Positions 1 to 8,040 are shown, numbered from the stretch's first letter. The stretch is 64,000 nt of DNA from CADCVQ01 sp963729125 (GCA_963729125.1 CAVSML010000003.1:434001-498000); one strand, 5' to 3'. Program-made: numbers and translations. The notes: a model not told the origin generated them from the letters alone.

Positions 1-6
1 GGTTGC

Positions 7-655
7 TCAGCGCGCGACGACCGTCACGTGAAACGGCGTGCGGTGCTCCTCGACGACACGGAAGCCGCTCAGCGCGAGCATCGTGCGCAGCGCCGACGGG
101 GCGATGCCCCAGTACCACGGCCCGTAGCCCTGTCCCGCGGCGGTCGCGGGCGCGGCGTTGGGGTGCTCGTCGCGGCCCGGCGCGATCACGCAGGTCCCGC
201 GCCGGCCGGGCGTCTCGGCGACGGTCTCGGTCGCCAGCAGCAGCGTGCCGCTGGTCAGGTCGCGCAGGCGCGCGAGCGTCAGCAGCGGATTGGGCGCGTG
301 GTAGAGCACGCCCGAGCACCAGACGACGTCGTGGCGGCCGATCTCCTGCAAAGTCGCCGGCTCGTGCAGGTCGCCGTGCACGAAGCGCACCTTCGAGTCG
401 CGGCGCTCGAGCTCGGCGAGAAACTGCGCCGAGGGCTCCATCACGTCGACGCCGGTGACGGTCGCCGCGCCGGCGTCCTCGGCGGCGAAGCACAGCGCGC
501 CGTGGATCGTCCACATGCAGCCGACGTCGACGAACGATCGCCCCGCGACGTGCCGGGCGATCAGCTCCTCGCGCGGCGGCGTCGCCCTGCCCAGGCGCGC
601 GCGCAGCCGCGCGACGGCGGTGAGGGAGCGGCCGAGCAGCGGACTAGCGGTCCAC
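7..655 (-). CDS. SAM-dependent methyltransferase (class I), start region probably frameshifted
   Basis: The product is a small-molecule or glycan methyltransferase of the class I SAM fold. Motif I reads FVDVGCMWTIHG, followed by VTGVDVM and the post-motif VVWCSGVLYHAPNPL, typical of the DUF1698-like group. The first conventional start is ATG at 516, but that would cut motif I in half. Coding continues upstream to a TAG at 655-657, the ferritin stop, with no ATG/GTG/TTG in frame. If one base is removed near 645, a GTG at 655 (overlapping that TAG as TAGTG) opens a clean N-terminus beginning MDRSPLLGRSLTAVARL. I infer a one-base insertion and a gene translationally coupled to ferritin. The substrate is unknown. 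Confidence 0.75.
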
Positions 656-1191
656 TACAGCGCGCCGCCGGCGACGGGCGGCGCCGTCGGGTCGGCGTCC
701 TCGCCGGCGCCGAAGCCCTCGCGGGCGATGTACTCCTCGGCCAGCAGCGGGTTGTCGCGGGAGCGCTCGACGACGCGCAGCAGGTCGTTCATCGTCGAGA
801 CCTCCTCGACCTGCTCCTTGATGAACCACTGCATGAACTGCTCGCTAGTGTAGTCGCCCTCCTGGCGGGCGATCGCGGCCAGCGCGTTGATCTGCTCGCT
901 GACCCGGCGCTCCTGCTCGAGCGCGAGCTCGACCGGCACCACCACGTCGTCGAAGTCGTTGCGCGGCGCCGCGACGCCGGGAATCGGGGCCGGGACGTCG
1001 GCGTCGAGCAGGTACTGCACCATCATCAGCGCATGGTTGCGCTCCTCCAAAGCCTGCGCGTAGAAGAAGGTCGCCAGGCGCGGAAGGGTGTCGTCGTCGT
1101 AGTACGTCGCGATCGCGAGGTACTGCTGCGAGGCCGCGAACTCGTGGCCGATCTGCTCGTTGAGGCGCTCGATGAATGCAGAGGCTGGCAT
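655..1191 (-). CDS. ferritin-like iron-storage protein
   Basis: A 178-residue ferritin of the bacterial non-haem type, a cytosolic cage that oxidises and stores iron. The four-helix bundle ligands are visible: an early glutamate in GHEFAASQQY (about residue 17), the ALEERNHALMM helix (E50 and H53 region), a mid glutamate in ELALEQERR and the QFMQWFIKEQVEE helix. Length matches the family, with a short Gly/Ala-rich tail. The ATG at 1191 has no strong Shine-Dalgarno. A TAAAGT element at 1200-1205 (minus strand) may be the -10, and an iron box lies just upstream. The methyltransferase follows directly and is probably co-transcribed. Confidence 0.9.
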   Translation of the reverse strand: MPASAFIERLNEQIGHEFAASQQYLAIATYYDDDTLPRLATFFYAQALEERNHALMMVQYLLDADVPAPIPGVAAPRNDFDDVVVPVELALEQERRVSEQINALAAIARQEGDYTSEQFMQWFIKEQVEEVSTMNDLLRVVERSRDNPLLAEEYIAREGFGAGEDADPTAPPVAGGAL

Positions 1192-1227
1192 GTGGCAGAA
1201 CTTTAGCTTGACGGCCGGGAGGATGCG

Positions 1228-1241
1228 TTAGGCTCACCTAA
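1228..1241. promoter_or_regulatory. putative DtxR/IdeR iron box
   Basis: TTAGGCTCACCTAA has perfect inverted arms (TTAGG/CCTAA) and a four-base spacer. It matches the outer arms of the DtxR/IdeR operator but is shorter than the usual 19-bp site. It sits 37 bp upstream of the ferritin ATG, about one turn or two above a candidate -10 (1200-1205), and its last base is the A of the divergent small gene's ATG at 1241. One iron-dependent regulator could therefore act on both genes. In mycobacteria IdeR activates ferritin, so activation as well as repression is possible. Confidence 0.55.
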
Positions 1242-1420
1242 TGAAGGCGAGCTTCAAGCCGAAGAAGGGCTGTTGCAAGAGCAACCCGCGCTGCAAGCGC
1301 TGCCCGGTCGTCGCGAAGCGGCTCGTCATCCGCGGCCTCGCGAGGCGCAAGAAGAGCGGCCTCGTCGTGCTCCTCCCGGACACGACGAAGAAGCAGCTGA
1401 AGGCCGCCCGCTCGCGGTAG
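1241..1420 (+). CDS. small basic Cys-rich protein (59 aa)
   Basis: A 59-codon ORF beginning MKASFKPKKGCCKSNPRC, too short for most gene callers. It has a CC-X5-C-X2-C cluster (residues 11, 12, 18 and 21) followed by PVVAKRL and a lysine/arginine-rich tail. Such Cys-rich basic peptides recur in Actinobacteria without assigned function; the Cys spacing could bind zinc or iron. Its ATG touches the iron box, so the transcript is probably leaderless or starts inside the operator. The UDP-xylose synthase starts 27 bp downstream. I recognise the type, not a function. Confidence 0.65.
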   Translation: MKASFKPKKGCCKSNPRCKRCPVVAKRLVIRGLARRKKSGLVVLLPDTTKKQLKAARSR

Positions 1421-1447
1421 CGGCGCGCTCGCGCTAGCCTCACCGGC

Positions 1448-2398
1448 GTGGCCACCTGCCTTGTAACCGGTGGCGCAGGGTTTCTCGGGTCGCATCTCTG
1501 CGACGAGCTGCTGCGCCGCGGACACAGCGTCGTCTGCGTCGACAACCTCGAGACGGGCTCGCTGAAGAACATCGAGCACATCCGCTCGCCGCAGTTCGAG
1601 TTCGTCATGAAGGACATCGTCGAGCCGTACTTCGTCGACTGCGCGGTGGACGTCGTCTACCACCTCGCCTCGCCCGCCTCGCCGATCGACTACCTGCGCC
1701 TGCCGCTGCACACGCTGAAGGTCGGCTCCTACGGGACGCACCACACGCTCGGCCTCGCCAAGAAGCACCGCGCGCGCTTCGTGATCGCCTCGACGAGCGA
1801 GGTCTACGGCGACCCGCAGGTGCACCCCCAGCAGGAGACCTACTGGGGCCACGTCAACCCGATCGGCCCGCGCGGCGTCTACGACGAGGCCAAGCGCTAC
1901 GCCGAGGCGCTGACGATGGCCTATCACCGCCAGCAGGGCGTCGACACGGCGATCATGCGCATCTTCAACACCTACGGCCCCAGGATGCGCCCGCACGACG
2001 GCCGCGCGATTCCGACGTTCATGCGCCAGGCACTGCAGAACCGGCCGATCACGGTCTTCGGAGACGGCAGCCAGACGCGCTCGTTCTGCTACGTCGACGA
2101 CCTCGTCCGCGGCATGATCGCGCTCGCCGAATCCGGCGAGGTCGGGCCGATCAACGTCGGCAACCCGAACGAGTTCACGCTGCTGCAGCTCGCCGAGACG
2201 ATCATCGAGGTCACCGGCTCGAGCTCGGAGATCATCTTCGAGGCGCTGCCGACAGACGACCCGCAGGTGCGCCAGCCCGACATCGGCCTCGCGCGCACGC
2301 TGCTCGGCTGGGAGCCGGAGGTCGAGCTGCGCGAGGGCCTCATCCGCACGATCGAGCGCTCCGGCACCGACGTGCTGATCGGAACCGGCGGTAGCTGA
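1448..2398 (+). CDS. UDP-glucuronate decarboxylase (UDP-xylose synthase)
   Basis: An extended SDR enzyme of 316 residues that converts UDP-glucuronate to UDP-xylose with bound NAD. The Rossmann motif is GGAGFLG (residues 8-14). The UXS hallmark TSEVYGDPQVHPQQETYWG is followed by the catalytic YDEAK (Y145, K149) and by FGDGSQTRSFCYVDDLVRG near residue 200. A GTG at 1448 is used; no ATG lies in reach. It is the first enzyme of the polysaccharide cluster that runs to 7989. It supplies activated xylose, which fits the GH10 xylanase encoded downstream in the same cluster. Confidence 0.88.
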   Translation: MATCLVTGGAGFLGSHLCDELLRRGHSVVCVDNLETGSLKNIEHIRSPQFEFVMKDIVEPYFVDCAVDVVYHLASPASPIDYLRLPLHTLKVGSYGTHHTLGLAKKHRARFVIASTSEVYGDPQVHPQQETYWGHVNPIGPRGVYDEAKRYAEALTMAYHRQQGVDTAIMRIFNTYGPRMRPHDGRAIPTFMRQALQNRPITVFGDGSQTRSFCYVDDLVRGMIALAESGEVGPINVGNPNEFTLLQLAETIIEVTGSSSEIIFEALPTDDPQVRQPDIGLARTLLGWEPEVELREGLIRTIERSGTDVLIGTGGS

Positions 2399-2470
2399 TC
2401 GCACGCCACGACGGGCGGCTGCTGCGCCGCAGCGGAACATCTGCGATCGTCTCTCGTTAGGAGCAGAGGA

Positions 2471-4000
2471 ATGCCGGAGACGCAGCAGCAGCCACGGGGA
2501 GAGACGCAGGAGGCGCCGGAGCTCACGGACGCGTCCGCCTTCGAACTGACCGACCGCGACGTGCGCCGCAAGCGCCCGCCCGTGCTGTCGTTCCTGCTGC
2601 GCCTGGACACGCTGCGCAAGGCCGTGCGCATCAGCTCGCTGCTGACGGTCGACTTCTTCGGCATCTACATGGCGATCCTGACGGCGCTGTGGCTGAAGGC
2701 GGGCCTCGTCTTGCAGGACTGGCAGCCGCGCCACCAGGCACAGCCGACCAAGGAGCTGTTCGACTTCGCGTTCCTGCTGACGGTCCTGCTGTTCGCGCGC
2801 TCGGGGCTGTACTCCTCGCGGGGCTTGCGGCCGGGCATGACGCGGATCGTCTCGTCGCTGTTTCAGGTCGCGCTCGTGGCGCTGCTGTTCGCGCTCGCCA
2901 GCGGCAACCAGTTCAGCTCGTACTACATCTTCTACGGCACGCTGTTCTTCGCGACGATCTACGTCTCGCTGCTGCGCCTGAGCTATGACAAGTTCACCGG
3001 CGCGCTGCTGCGCGCGGCCGGCTACCAGCGGCGCTCGGTGCTCGTCGGCAGCGGTCAGCACATCGAGGCCGTCGCCCACGCGCTGCGCGACGCGGCGACG
3101 CCGACCGTCAACGTCGTCGGCTTCATCTCGCTGACGCCGCGCCCCAACAACGGCCTCGTGTCGCTGGGCACGCTCGACGAGCTCGCGGCGGTCATCCACC
3201 GCCACCGCATCGAAGAGGTCATCATCGCCGACCCGGACTTCCCGCAGCCGCAGGCAGTCGAGCTCGTCGACGTCTGTCACAGCAACGGCGTGCGCGTGCG
3301 GATCGCGCCGTCGACGATGGAGCTGCTCGTGCACCGCGCGGAGTTCGTGCCCGGCGAGGCGGTGCCGCTGTTCGAGCTCAAGCCGCCGGTCTTCGAGGGC
3401 TTCGACTACGTCGTCAAGCGTACGTTCGACATCACGGTCTCGTCGCTGCTGCTGCTGATGCTGAGCCCGCTGCTGACGGCCGCCGCGCTGGCGGTGAGGC
3501 TCAGCTCGCGCGGGCCGATCCTCTACCGCTCGATGCGCCCGGGGATCGGCGGCAAGCCGTTCGCGTGCCTGAAGTTCCGCACGATGTACCGCGACGCCGA
3601 CCAGCGCCAGGCCGACCTCGAGTCGCTCAACGAAGCCTCCGGCGCGCTGTTCAAGATGCGCGACGACCCGCGCATGACGCCGGTCGGGCGCCTGCTGCGC
3701 CGCTACTCGATCGACGAGCTGCCGCAGCTGTTCAACGTCCTGCGCGGCGAGATGTCGCTCGTCGGCCCGCGGCCGCTGCCCGAGCGCGACTTCGAGCGCT
3801 TGGAGGAGTGGCACAAGAAGCGCTACCTCGTGACGCCGGGGATCACCGGCCTGTGGCAGGTGTCCGGGCGCTCGGAGCTGGACTTCGACGACCTCGTGCG
3901 GTTGGACTTCCTCTACCTCGAGCGCTGGTCGGTCTTCCTGGACCTCAGCATCCTCGTGAAGACCGTGCCCGCGGTCTTCACGCGCAAGGGCGCCTTCTGA
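2471..4000 (+). CDS. polyprenyl-phosphate sugar phosphotransferase (WbaP/CpsE family)
   Basis: A 509-residue initiating transferase that moves a sugar-1-phosphate from its nucleotide onto undecaprenyl phosphate at the inner membrane. There are hydrophobic N-terminal segments (about residues 55-170), a nucleotide-binding-like middle domain (LVGSGQHIEAVAHAL) and the C-terminal bacterial sugar transferase domain. That domain opens with VKRTFDITVSSLLLLMLSP and contains KFRTMYRDAD, YSIDELPQLFNVLRGEMS, LVGPRPLP and the closing LWQVSGRSE. The start is ATG at 2471 after a 72-bp gap with GGAGCAGAGG as ribosome site. It primes the glycan exported by the ABC system at 5068-6629. Confidence 0.92.
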   Translation: MPETQQQPRGETQEAPELTDASAFELTDRDVRRKRPPVLSFLLRLDTLRKAVRISSLLTVDFFGIYMAILTALWLKAGLVLQDWQPRHQAQPTKELFDFAFLLTVLLFARSGLYSSRGLRPGMTRIVSSLFQVALVALLFALASGNQFSSYYIFYGTLFFATIYVSLLRLSYDKFTGALLRAAGYQRRSVLVGSGQHIEAVAHALRDAATPTVNVVGFISLTPRPNNGLVSLGTLDELAAVIHRHRIEEVIIADPDFPQPQAVELVDVCHSNGVRVRIAPSTMELLVHRAEFVPGEAVPLFELKPPVFEGFDYVVKRTFDITVSSLLLLMLSPLLTAAALAVRLSSRGPILYRSMRPGIGGKPFACLKFRTMYRDADQRQADLESLNEASGALFKMRDDPRMTPVGRLLRRYSIDELPQLFNVLRGEMSLVGPRPLPERDFERLEEWHKKRYLVTPGITGLWQVSGRSELDFDDLVRLDFLYLERWSVFLDLSILVKTVPAVFTRKGAF

Positions 4001-4041
4001 CGCTCGGGCGCTGGGCGGCGGTCGGCGCGCTGACCGTCGCC

Positions 4042-5040
4042 GTGCTCGTCGCCGCGCTGCTGGTCCGCGAGGGCCGCGACGCCAAGCGGCTGCCCGGCCA
4101 GCCGCTGAAGCAGCTCGCCAAGGCGCGCGGGTTGGAGGTCGGGACCGCCGTGCGAAGCCAGGACGCCACGGGCGACCGCGCGTACCGCCAGCTGATCGTG
4201 CAGCAGTTCTCGTCGGTCACGCCGGAGAACGAGATGAAGTGGGAGGCGATCGCGCCGTCGCGCGGCGAGCTCGACTTCGACGCCGCCGACAAGCTCGTCG
4301 GGGACGCCCGCAAGGCCGGGCAGAAGGTGCGCGGCCACACGCTCGTGTGGCACTCCCAGGTGCCGGGCTGGGTCGAGCAGCTCGGGCCGAAGGACCTGCG
4401 CCGGGCGACGCGCGAGCGGATCCGCACGCTGATGGGGCACTGGAAGGACGACATCGGCGTGTGGGACGTCGTCAACGAGCCGATCGCAGACGACGGCCGC
4501 CTGCGCCCGTCGATCTTCCAGCGCCGCCTGGGCCGCGGCTACATCGAGGACGCGTTTCGCACGGCGCACACGGCAGACCCCGACGCCAAGCTCTACCTCA
4601 ACGAGATCGGCGCGGAGAGCATCGGGCCGAAGTCCAACCGCCTGTACGAGGTCGTCTCAGACCTCAAGTCCAGAGGCGTGCCGATTCACGGCGTCGGCTT
4701 TCAGTCGCACTCCAACCTCAGGGGCGTGCCGCGCGACTTCGTCGCGAACATGCGCCGCTTCAAGGCGCTCGGCCTCGACATCGCGATCACGGAGGCCGAC
4801 GTCGGCCTGAAGCTCGATCCCAGCGCGGCGGACCTCGAGGACCAGGCGCAGGTCTACGCGACGATCGTGCGCTCGTGCCTTGCCGTGGGCTGCAGGTCGC
4901 TGACCTTCTGGGGCTTCACCGATGGGCGCTCGTGGATCTCCGAGACGCAGCCGGGGATGGGCGCCGCGACGCTGCTCGACGCATCGCTGCGGCCCAAGCC
5001 CGCGTTTGGGGCCGTGCAGCGGGCACTGAGCGGGGGCTGA
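4042..5040 (+). CDS. GH10 endo-1,4-beta-xylanase, membrane-anchored or secreted
   Basis: A family 10 glycoside hydrolase that cleaves beta-1,4-xylan-type bonds with retention. The acid/base glutamate is in DVVNEPI (codon 4477-4479) and the nucleophile in ITEADVG (codon 4792-4794). HTLVWHSQVPGW and WGFTDGRSW are further GH10 signatures. An N-terminal hydrophobic stretch suggests a signal anchor. GTG at 4042 is the only conventional start, but the hydrophobic segment continues upstream to a CTG at 3997 that overlaps the previous stop, so the true start may be 3997. Its place inside an export operon suggests it trims or releases a xylose-containing exopolysaccharide (inference). Confidence 0.85.
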   Translation: MLVAALLVREGRDAKRLPGQPLKQLAKARGLEVGTAVRSQDATGDRAYRQLIVQQFSSVTPENEMKWEAIAPSRGELDFDAADKLVGDARKAGQKVRGHTLVWHSQVPGWVEQLGPKDLRRATRERIRTLMGHWKDDIGVWDVVNEPIADDGRLRPSIFQRRLGRGYIEDAFRTAHTADPDAKLYLNEIGAESIGPKSNRLYEVVSDLKSRGVPIHGVGFQSHSNLRGVPRDFVANMRRFKALGLDIAITEADVGLKLDPSAADLEDQAQVYATIVRSCLAVGCRSLTFWGFTDGRSWISETQPGMGAATLLDASLRPKPAFGAVQRALSGG

Positions 5041-5067
5041 GCCGCCGCCGACGGCCATAATCGCCGC

Positions 5068-5841
5068 ATGGCCCACCGCTACCTGTTCGAGCAGATGGTG
5101 CGGCGCGAGCTGCGACAGAAGTACAAGGGCTCGGCGCTCGGCGTGCTCTGGTACCTCGTCAACCCGCTCGTGCTGATGGGCGCCTACTACTTCATGTTCG
5201 GGATCGTCTTCAAGGTCGCCGGGCCCGCGCAGCCCGAGCAGTACCCGCTGTTCCTGCTCGTCGGGCTCGTCGTCTGGATCTTCTTCAGCCAGTCGCTGAT
5301 GAGCGCGGCGCCGTCGCTGCTCGAGCACGGCGCGCTCGTGCGCAAGGCGCGCTTTCCGCGCGAGACGATCCCGGCGTCGGTCGTGACGGTGCAGCTCGTG
5401 ACGTTCGTCGTGCTGCTGGCGCTGCTGGGCCCGGTGACGATCGCGATCCGCGGCACGCTGGACCCGGCGCTGCTGCTGCTGCCGCTCGTGCTCGTCTGCC
5501 TGTTCTTGTTCGTCCTCGGCCTTGCCCTGGCGATCAGCGTCCTGCACGCGTACTTTCGCGACGTCGCGCCGATCCTGTCGGCGGCGCTGCTGCCGTGGTT
5601 CTTCATGTCGCCGATCTTCTTCGAGCCGAAGGCCGTCACCGACCAGGCGACCGCACGCTTCGTGCTCGAGTGGGTCAACCCGGTCGCGCCGTTCATCGGC
5701 GCGGTTCGCGACGTGATCTACGGCGGCGCGGTGCCGCAGACCCAGCAGCTCGCCTACGTGCTGATCGCATCGGTCGTTGCCGTGCTCGGCGGGCTCGCGC
5801 TGTTTCGGCGCATGCAGGGCGAGCTCGCGGTGGTCGTGTGA
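5068..5841 (+). CDS. polysaccharide ABC exporter, permease (Wzm-like)
   Basis: A 257-residue ABC-2 type permease. The cytosolic amphipathic start LFEQMVRRELRQKYKGSALG is the usual interface helix of glycan exporters, followed by six hydrophobic segments (for example PLVLMGAYYFMFGIVF and ALLPWFFMSPIFF). It pairs with the ATPase that overlaps it by four bases (GTGA, 5838-5841). Together they flip undecaprenyl-linked polysaccharide, or teichoic-acid-like polymer, across the membrane. The start is ATG at 5068, 27 bp after the xylanase stop. Confidence 0.9.
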   Translation: MAHRYLFEQMVRRELRQKYKGSALGVLWYLVNPLVLMGAYYFMFGIVFKVAGPAQPEQYPLFLLVGLVVWIFFSQSLMSAAPSLLEHGALVRKARFPRETIPASVVTVQLVTFVVLLALLGPVTIAIRGTLDPALLLLPLVLVCLFLFVLGLALAISVLHAYFRDVAPILSAALLPWFFMSPIFFEPKAVTDQATARFVLEWVNPVAPFIGAVRDVIYGGAVPQTQQLAYVLIASVVAVLGGLALFRRMQGELAVVV

Positions 5842-6629
5842 GCAAGGCGAGCTTCGATCAGGCCGTGCGGCCAGGCGAGATCGTGCTCGAGCACGCGTCG
5901 CGCTGCTTCAGCGTGCGCGCCGACCGCGGCCGCTCGCTCAAGGAGCTGCTGATCGGCAGGGCGCGCGCCGGCGGACCGGCGCCGGTCGAGGCGCTCAAGG
6001 ACGTCTCCCTGCGGATCGAGCCGGGGGAGACGGTCGGCATCGTCGGGCGAAACGGGGCCGGCAAGTCCTCGACGCTGCGCGTGCTCTCGGGGATTGTGCC
6101 GCTGAACTCCGGGCGCGTGGCCTGCGGCGGGCAGATCGTCGCCCAGCTCGAGCTCGGCGCGGGCTTCGGGCGCGACTTCTCCGGCCGCGAGAACATCTTC
6201 CTCAACGGCGCGCTGCACGGCCTCGGCAAGGAGCAGATCGAGTCGCGGATGGACGCGATCGTCGCGTTCTCCGAGCTCGGCGACTTCATCGACGCGCCCG
6301 TCGCGACGTACTCGTCAGGCATGTTCCTGCGCCTGGGCTTCGCGATCGCCGCGCACCTGGACGCCGACGTGCTGCTGATCGACGAGGTCCTGGCCGTCGG
6401 CGACGAGGCCTTTCAGCGCAAGTGCGAGGCGCGCATCGCCGAGCAGATCGCCGCCGGCGCGACGCTCGTGCTCGTCTCCCACGACGCGGCGCTGATCGAG
6501 CGCACGTGCGAGCGCGTGATCGTGCTCGACGGCGGGCGCAAGATCTTCGACGGCCCGGTCGGCGAAGGCATGCCCTTCTACCACCGGCTGATGGGCACAT
6601 CCGAGGAAGCGCCGGTGCCGGGAGCATGA
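5838..6629 (+). CDS. polysaccharide ABC exporter, ATPase (Wzt-like)
   Basis: A 263-residue nucleotide-binding subunit. Walker A is GRNGAGKSS, the signature region is YSSGMFLRLGFAIA and Walker B is VLLIDEVLAVGDEAFQRKC, the last being typical of Wzt/TagH-type exporters. The H-loop is LVSHD. The protein ends soon after the ATPase domain and lacks the C-terminal carbohydrate-binding domain of long Wzt proteins, so end-modification of the glycan is probably not sensed. The GTG at 5838 overlaps the permease stop, showing translational coupling. Confidence 0.92.
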   Translation: MSKASFDQAVRPGEIVLEHASRCFSVRADRGRSLKELLIGRARAGGPAPVEALKDVSLRIEPGETVGIVGRNGAGKSSTLRVLSGIVPLNSGRVACGGQIVAQLELGAGFGRDFSGRENIFLNGALHGLGKEQIESRMDAIVAFSELGDFIDAPVATYSSGMFLRLGFAIAAHLDADVLLIDEVLAVGDEAFQRKCEARIAEQIAAGATLVLVSHDAALIERTCERVIVLDGGRKIFDGPVGEGMPFYHRLMGTSEEAPVPGA

Positions 6630-6961
6630 AGCCCGAGGACGCCCTCGCCGCCGCGCGGATCGCCGCCGCCGGACGCGACGACGCGCTGCCCCCCGGGGTG
6701 GCGATCGAGCCGACCGAGCGCGTCTCGATCGAGCAGCTGATGGAGTGGGCGGCGATCGCGCCCGACGTCGAGCTGATGGTCTCGACACGCCGTCTGGGCG
6801 CACCCATCACCTGGTTCAAGCGCAGGCTCATCCACTTCATGCGCCAGTACTTCAGCGAGCTGCAGTCCCAGCAGACGCGCTTCAACCTCAACGTGCTGAT
6901 CCGCATGGCCGAGCTCGAGGACCGTGTCGCGCGGCTCGAAGAGTCGCGAAAGCCCGAGTGA
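6626..6961 (+). CDS. small coiled-coil protein of the polysaccharide cluster (111 aa)
   Basis: A 111-residue protein coupled to both neighbours: its ATG overlaps the ATPase stop (ATGA) and its stop overlaps the glycosyltransferase start (GTGA). The N-terminal half is acidic (IEPTERVSIEQLMEWAAIAP). The C-terminal half has the amphipathic run RRLIHFMRQYFSELQSQQ and the heptad-like LEDRVARLEE. There is no signal peptide or membrane span. Similar segments often sit at the N-terminus of glycan methyltransferases or glycosyltransferases. I infer an adaptor that binds a transferase or the membrane; no catalytic motif is visible. Confidence 0.75.
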   Translation: MKPEDALAAARIAAAGRDDALPPGVAIEPTERVSIEQLMEWAAIAPDVELMVSTRRLGAPITWFKRRLIHFMRQYFSELQSQQTRFNLNVLIRMAELEDRVARLEESRKPE

Positions 6962-7989
6962 GGGTCCACCAGGTCCTCAGCGGCGCCGGTCCCTACGACG
7001 CCGTCACGACGCAGGCGTTCGCGTTTCGCGCGCTGTTCAGGGCATGGGGCTGGAGCGGGCACGACGTCGCGGTCGAGATCGACCCGCGCGTGGGCTCGAA
7101 GATCGCGCCGCTGCGCGCGCTCGACGCAGCTTCCGGCGACGTGCTGCTGATCCACTACTCCGCCTACGCGCCGAAGCTGCGCGCCGTGCTCGAGCTGCCC
7201 AACCCAAAGCTCCTGCTGTCGCACAACATCACGCCGGCGCGCTGGTTCTGGGATCACGACCCGCAGGCCGCCGTCGTCTGCGCGCTGGGGCGCAAGCAGC
7301 TGCCGCAGTTCGCCGCGGCGGCCGACGTCGTCGCCGGCGTGTCGCTCTACAACGCGCGCGAGATGGGCTCGGACATCGTCATCCCGATCCTCTTCGACCC
7401 GCGCGGGCTCGGGGCACCCGGTCCCGTCCTCCCGCCCGGCCCGCCGGTGATCCTGTTCGTCGGCCGCCTCGCGCCGCACAAGCGCCAGGACGCGATCATG
7501 CGCGCGTTCGAGCTCTATCGGCGCCGCCATGCCTCCGACGCGCGGCTCGTGCTCGTCGGCGCGCCCGTCAACTGGGCCTACGACGCGGCGATGCGCGAGC
7601 TCGCGCAGGAGCTGTCGCCGGTGGGCGCGATCACGATCGAGTCGGGCCTGACGCCCGAGCAGCTCGCCGCGCGCTACCGCTCGGCGCAGGCGTTCGTGTG
7701 CCTGTCCGAGCACGAGGGCTTCTGCATCCCGCTGCTGGAGGCCTTCCACTTCGGCGTGCCGGTGATCGCGCGGCCGGTCGGCGGCGTGCCGGAGGTCGCC
7801 GGGGACGCCGCGCTGCTGCTCGGCGAGGGCGACGGCGAGAGCGTCGTCGCCGAGCTGCTGGCGATCGCGACGACCGACGAGGACCTGCGCGCGACGCTGC
7901 GCGAGCGCGCCGCGGCGCGCGTGGCGGCCTACGCGCCCGAGCCGACGGCGCAAGCCCTGCGCGCGGCGGTCGAGTCGCTGGCGCATTGA
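6958..7989 (+). CDS. glycosyltransferase family 4 (GT-B)
   Basis: A 343-residue retaining glycosyltransferase that extends the lipid-linked glycan on the cytosolic side. The C-terminal domain has VILFVGRLAPHKRQD and the nucleotide-sugar site CLSEHEGFCIPLLEAFHFGVPV, with the EX7E pair in EGFCIPLLE. The N-terminal domain is short and begins VRVHQVLSGAGPYDAVT. The start GTG at 6958 overlaps the previous stop. It is the last gene of the operon. Donor and acceptor cannot be read from the sequence. Confidence 0.88.
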   Translation: MRVHQVLSGAGPYDAVTTQAFAFRALFRAWGWSGHDVAVEIDPRVGSKIAPLRALDAASGDVLLIHYSAYAPKLRAVLELPNPKLLLSHNITPARWFWDHDPQAAVVCALGRKQLPQFAAAADVVAGVSLYNAREMGSDIVIPILFDPRGLGAPGPVLPPGPPVILFVGRLAPHKRQDAIMRAFELYRRRHASDARLVLVGAPVNWAYDAAMRELAQELSPVGAITIESGLTPEQLAARYRSAQAFVCLSEHEGFCIPLLEAFHFGVPVIARPVGGVPEVAGDAALLLGEGDGESVVAELLAIATTDEDLRATLRERAAARVAAYAPEPTAQALRAAVESLAH

Positions 7990-8005
7990 AGGTTCCCGAC
8001 GGGCG

Positions 8006-8040
8006 GCAAACACTTCGAACGTCGTTTACCGAATGTTTGC
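8006..8040. repeat. inverted repeat in the 320-bp gap after the polysaccharide operon
   Basis: GCAAACA (8006-8012) pairs with TGTTTGC (8034-8040), and the inner TTCG/CGAA extends the stem with one bulged base. The loop is about 12 bases. The element is unusually AT-rich for this genome and lies 17 bp after the glycosyltransferase stop. It could be a factor-dependent terminator or an operator. I see no convincing gene in the rest of 7990-8309; an open frame at 8047-8313 has non-coding base use. Confidence 0.4.

Noticed and set aside
655..657. TAG as pyrrolysine or selenocysteine-type recoding in ferritin
   Set aside because: No supporting machinery or structure is visible, and a one-base insertion explains the arrangement more simply.
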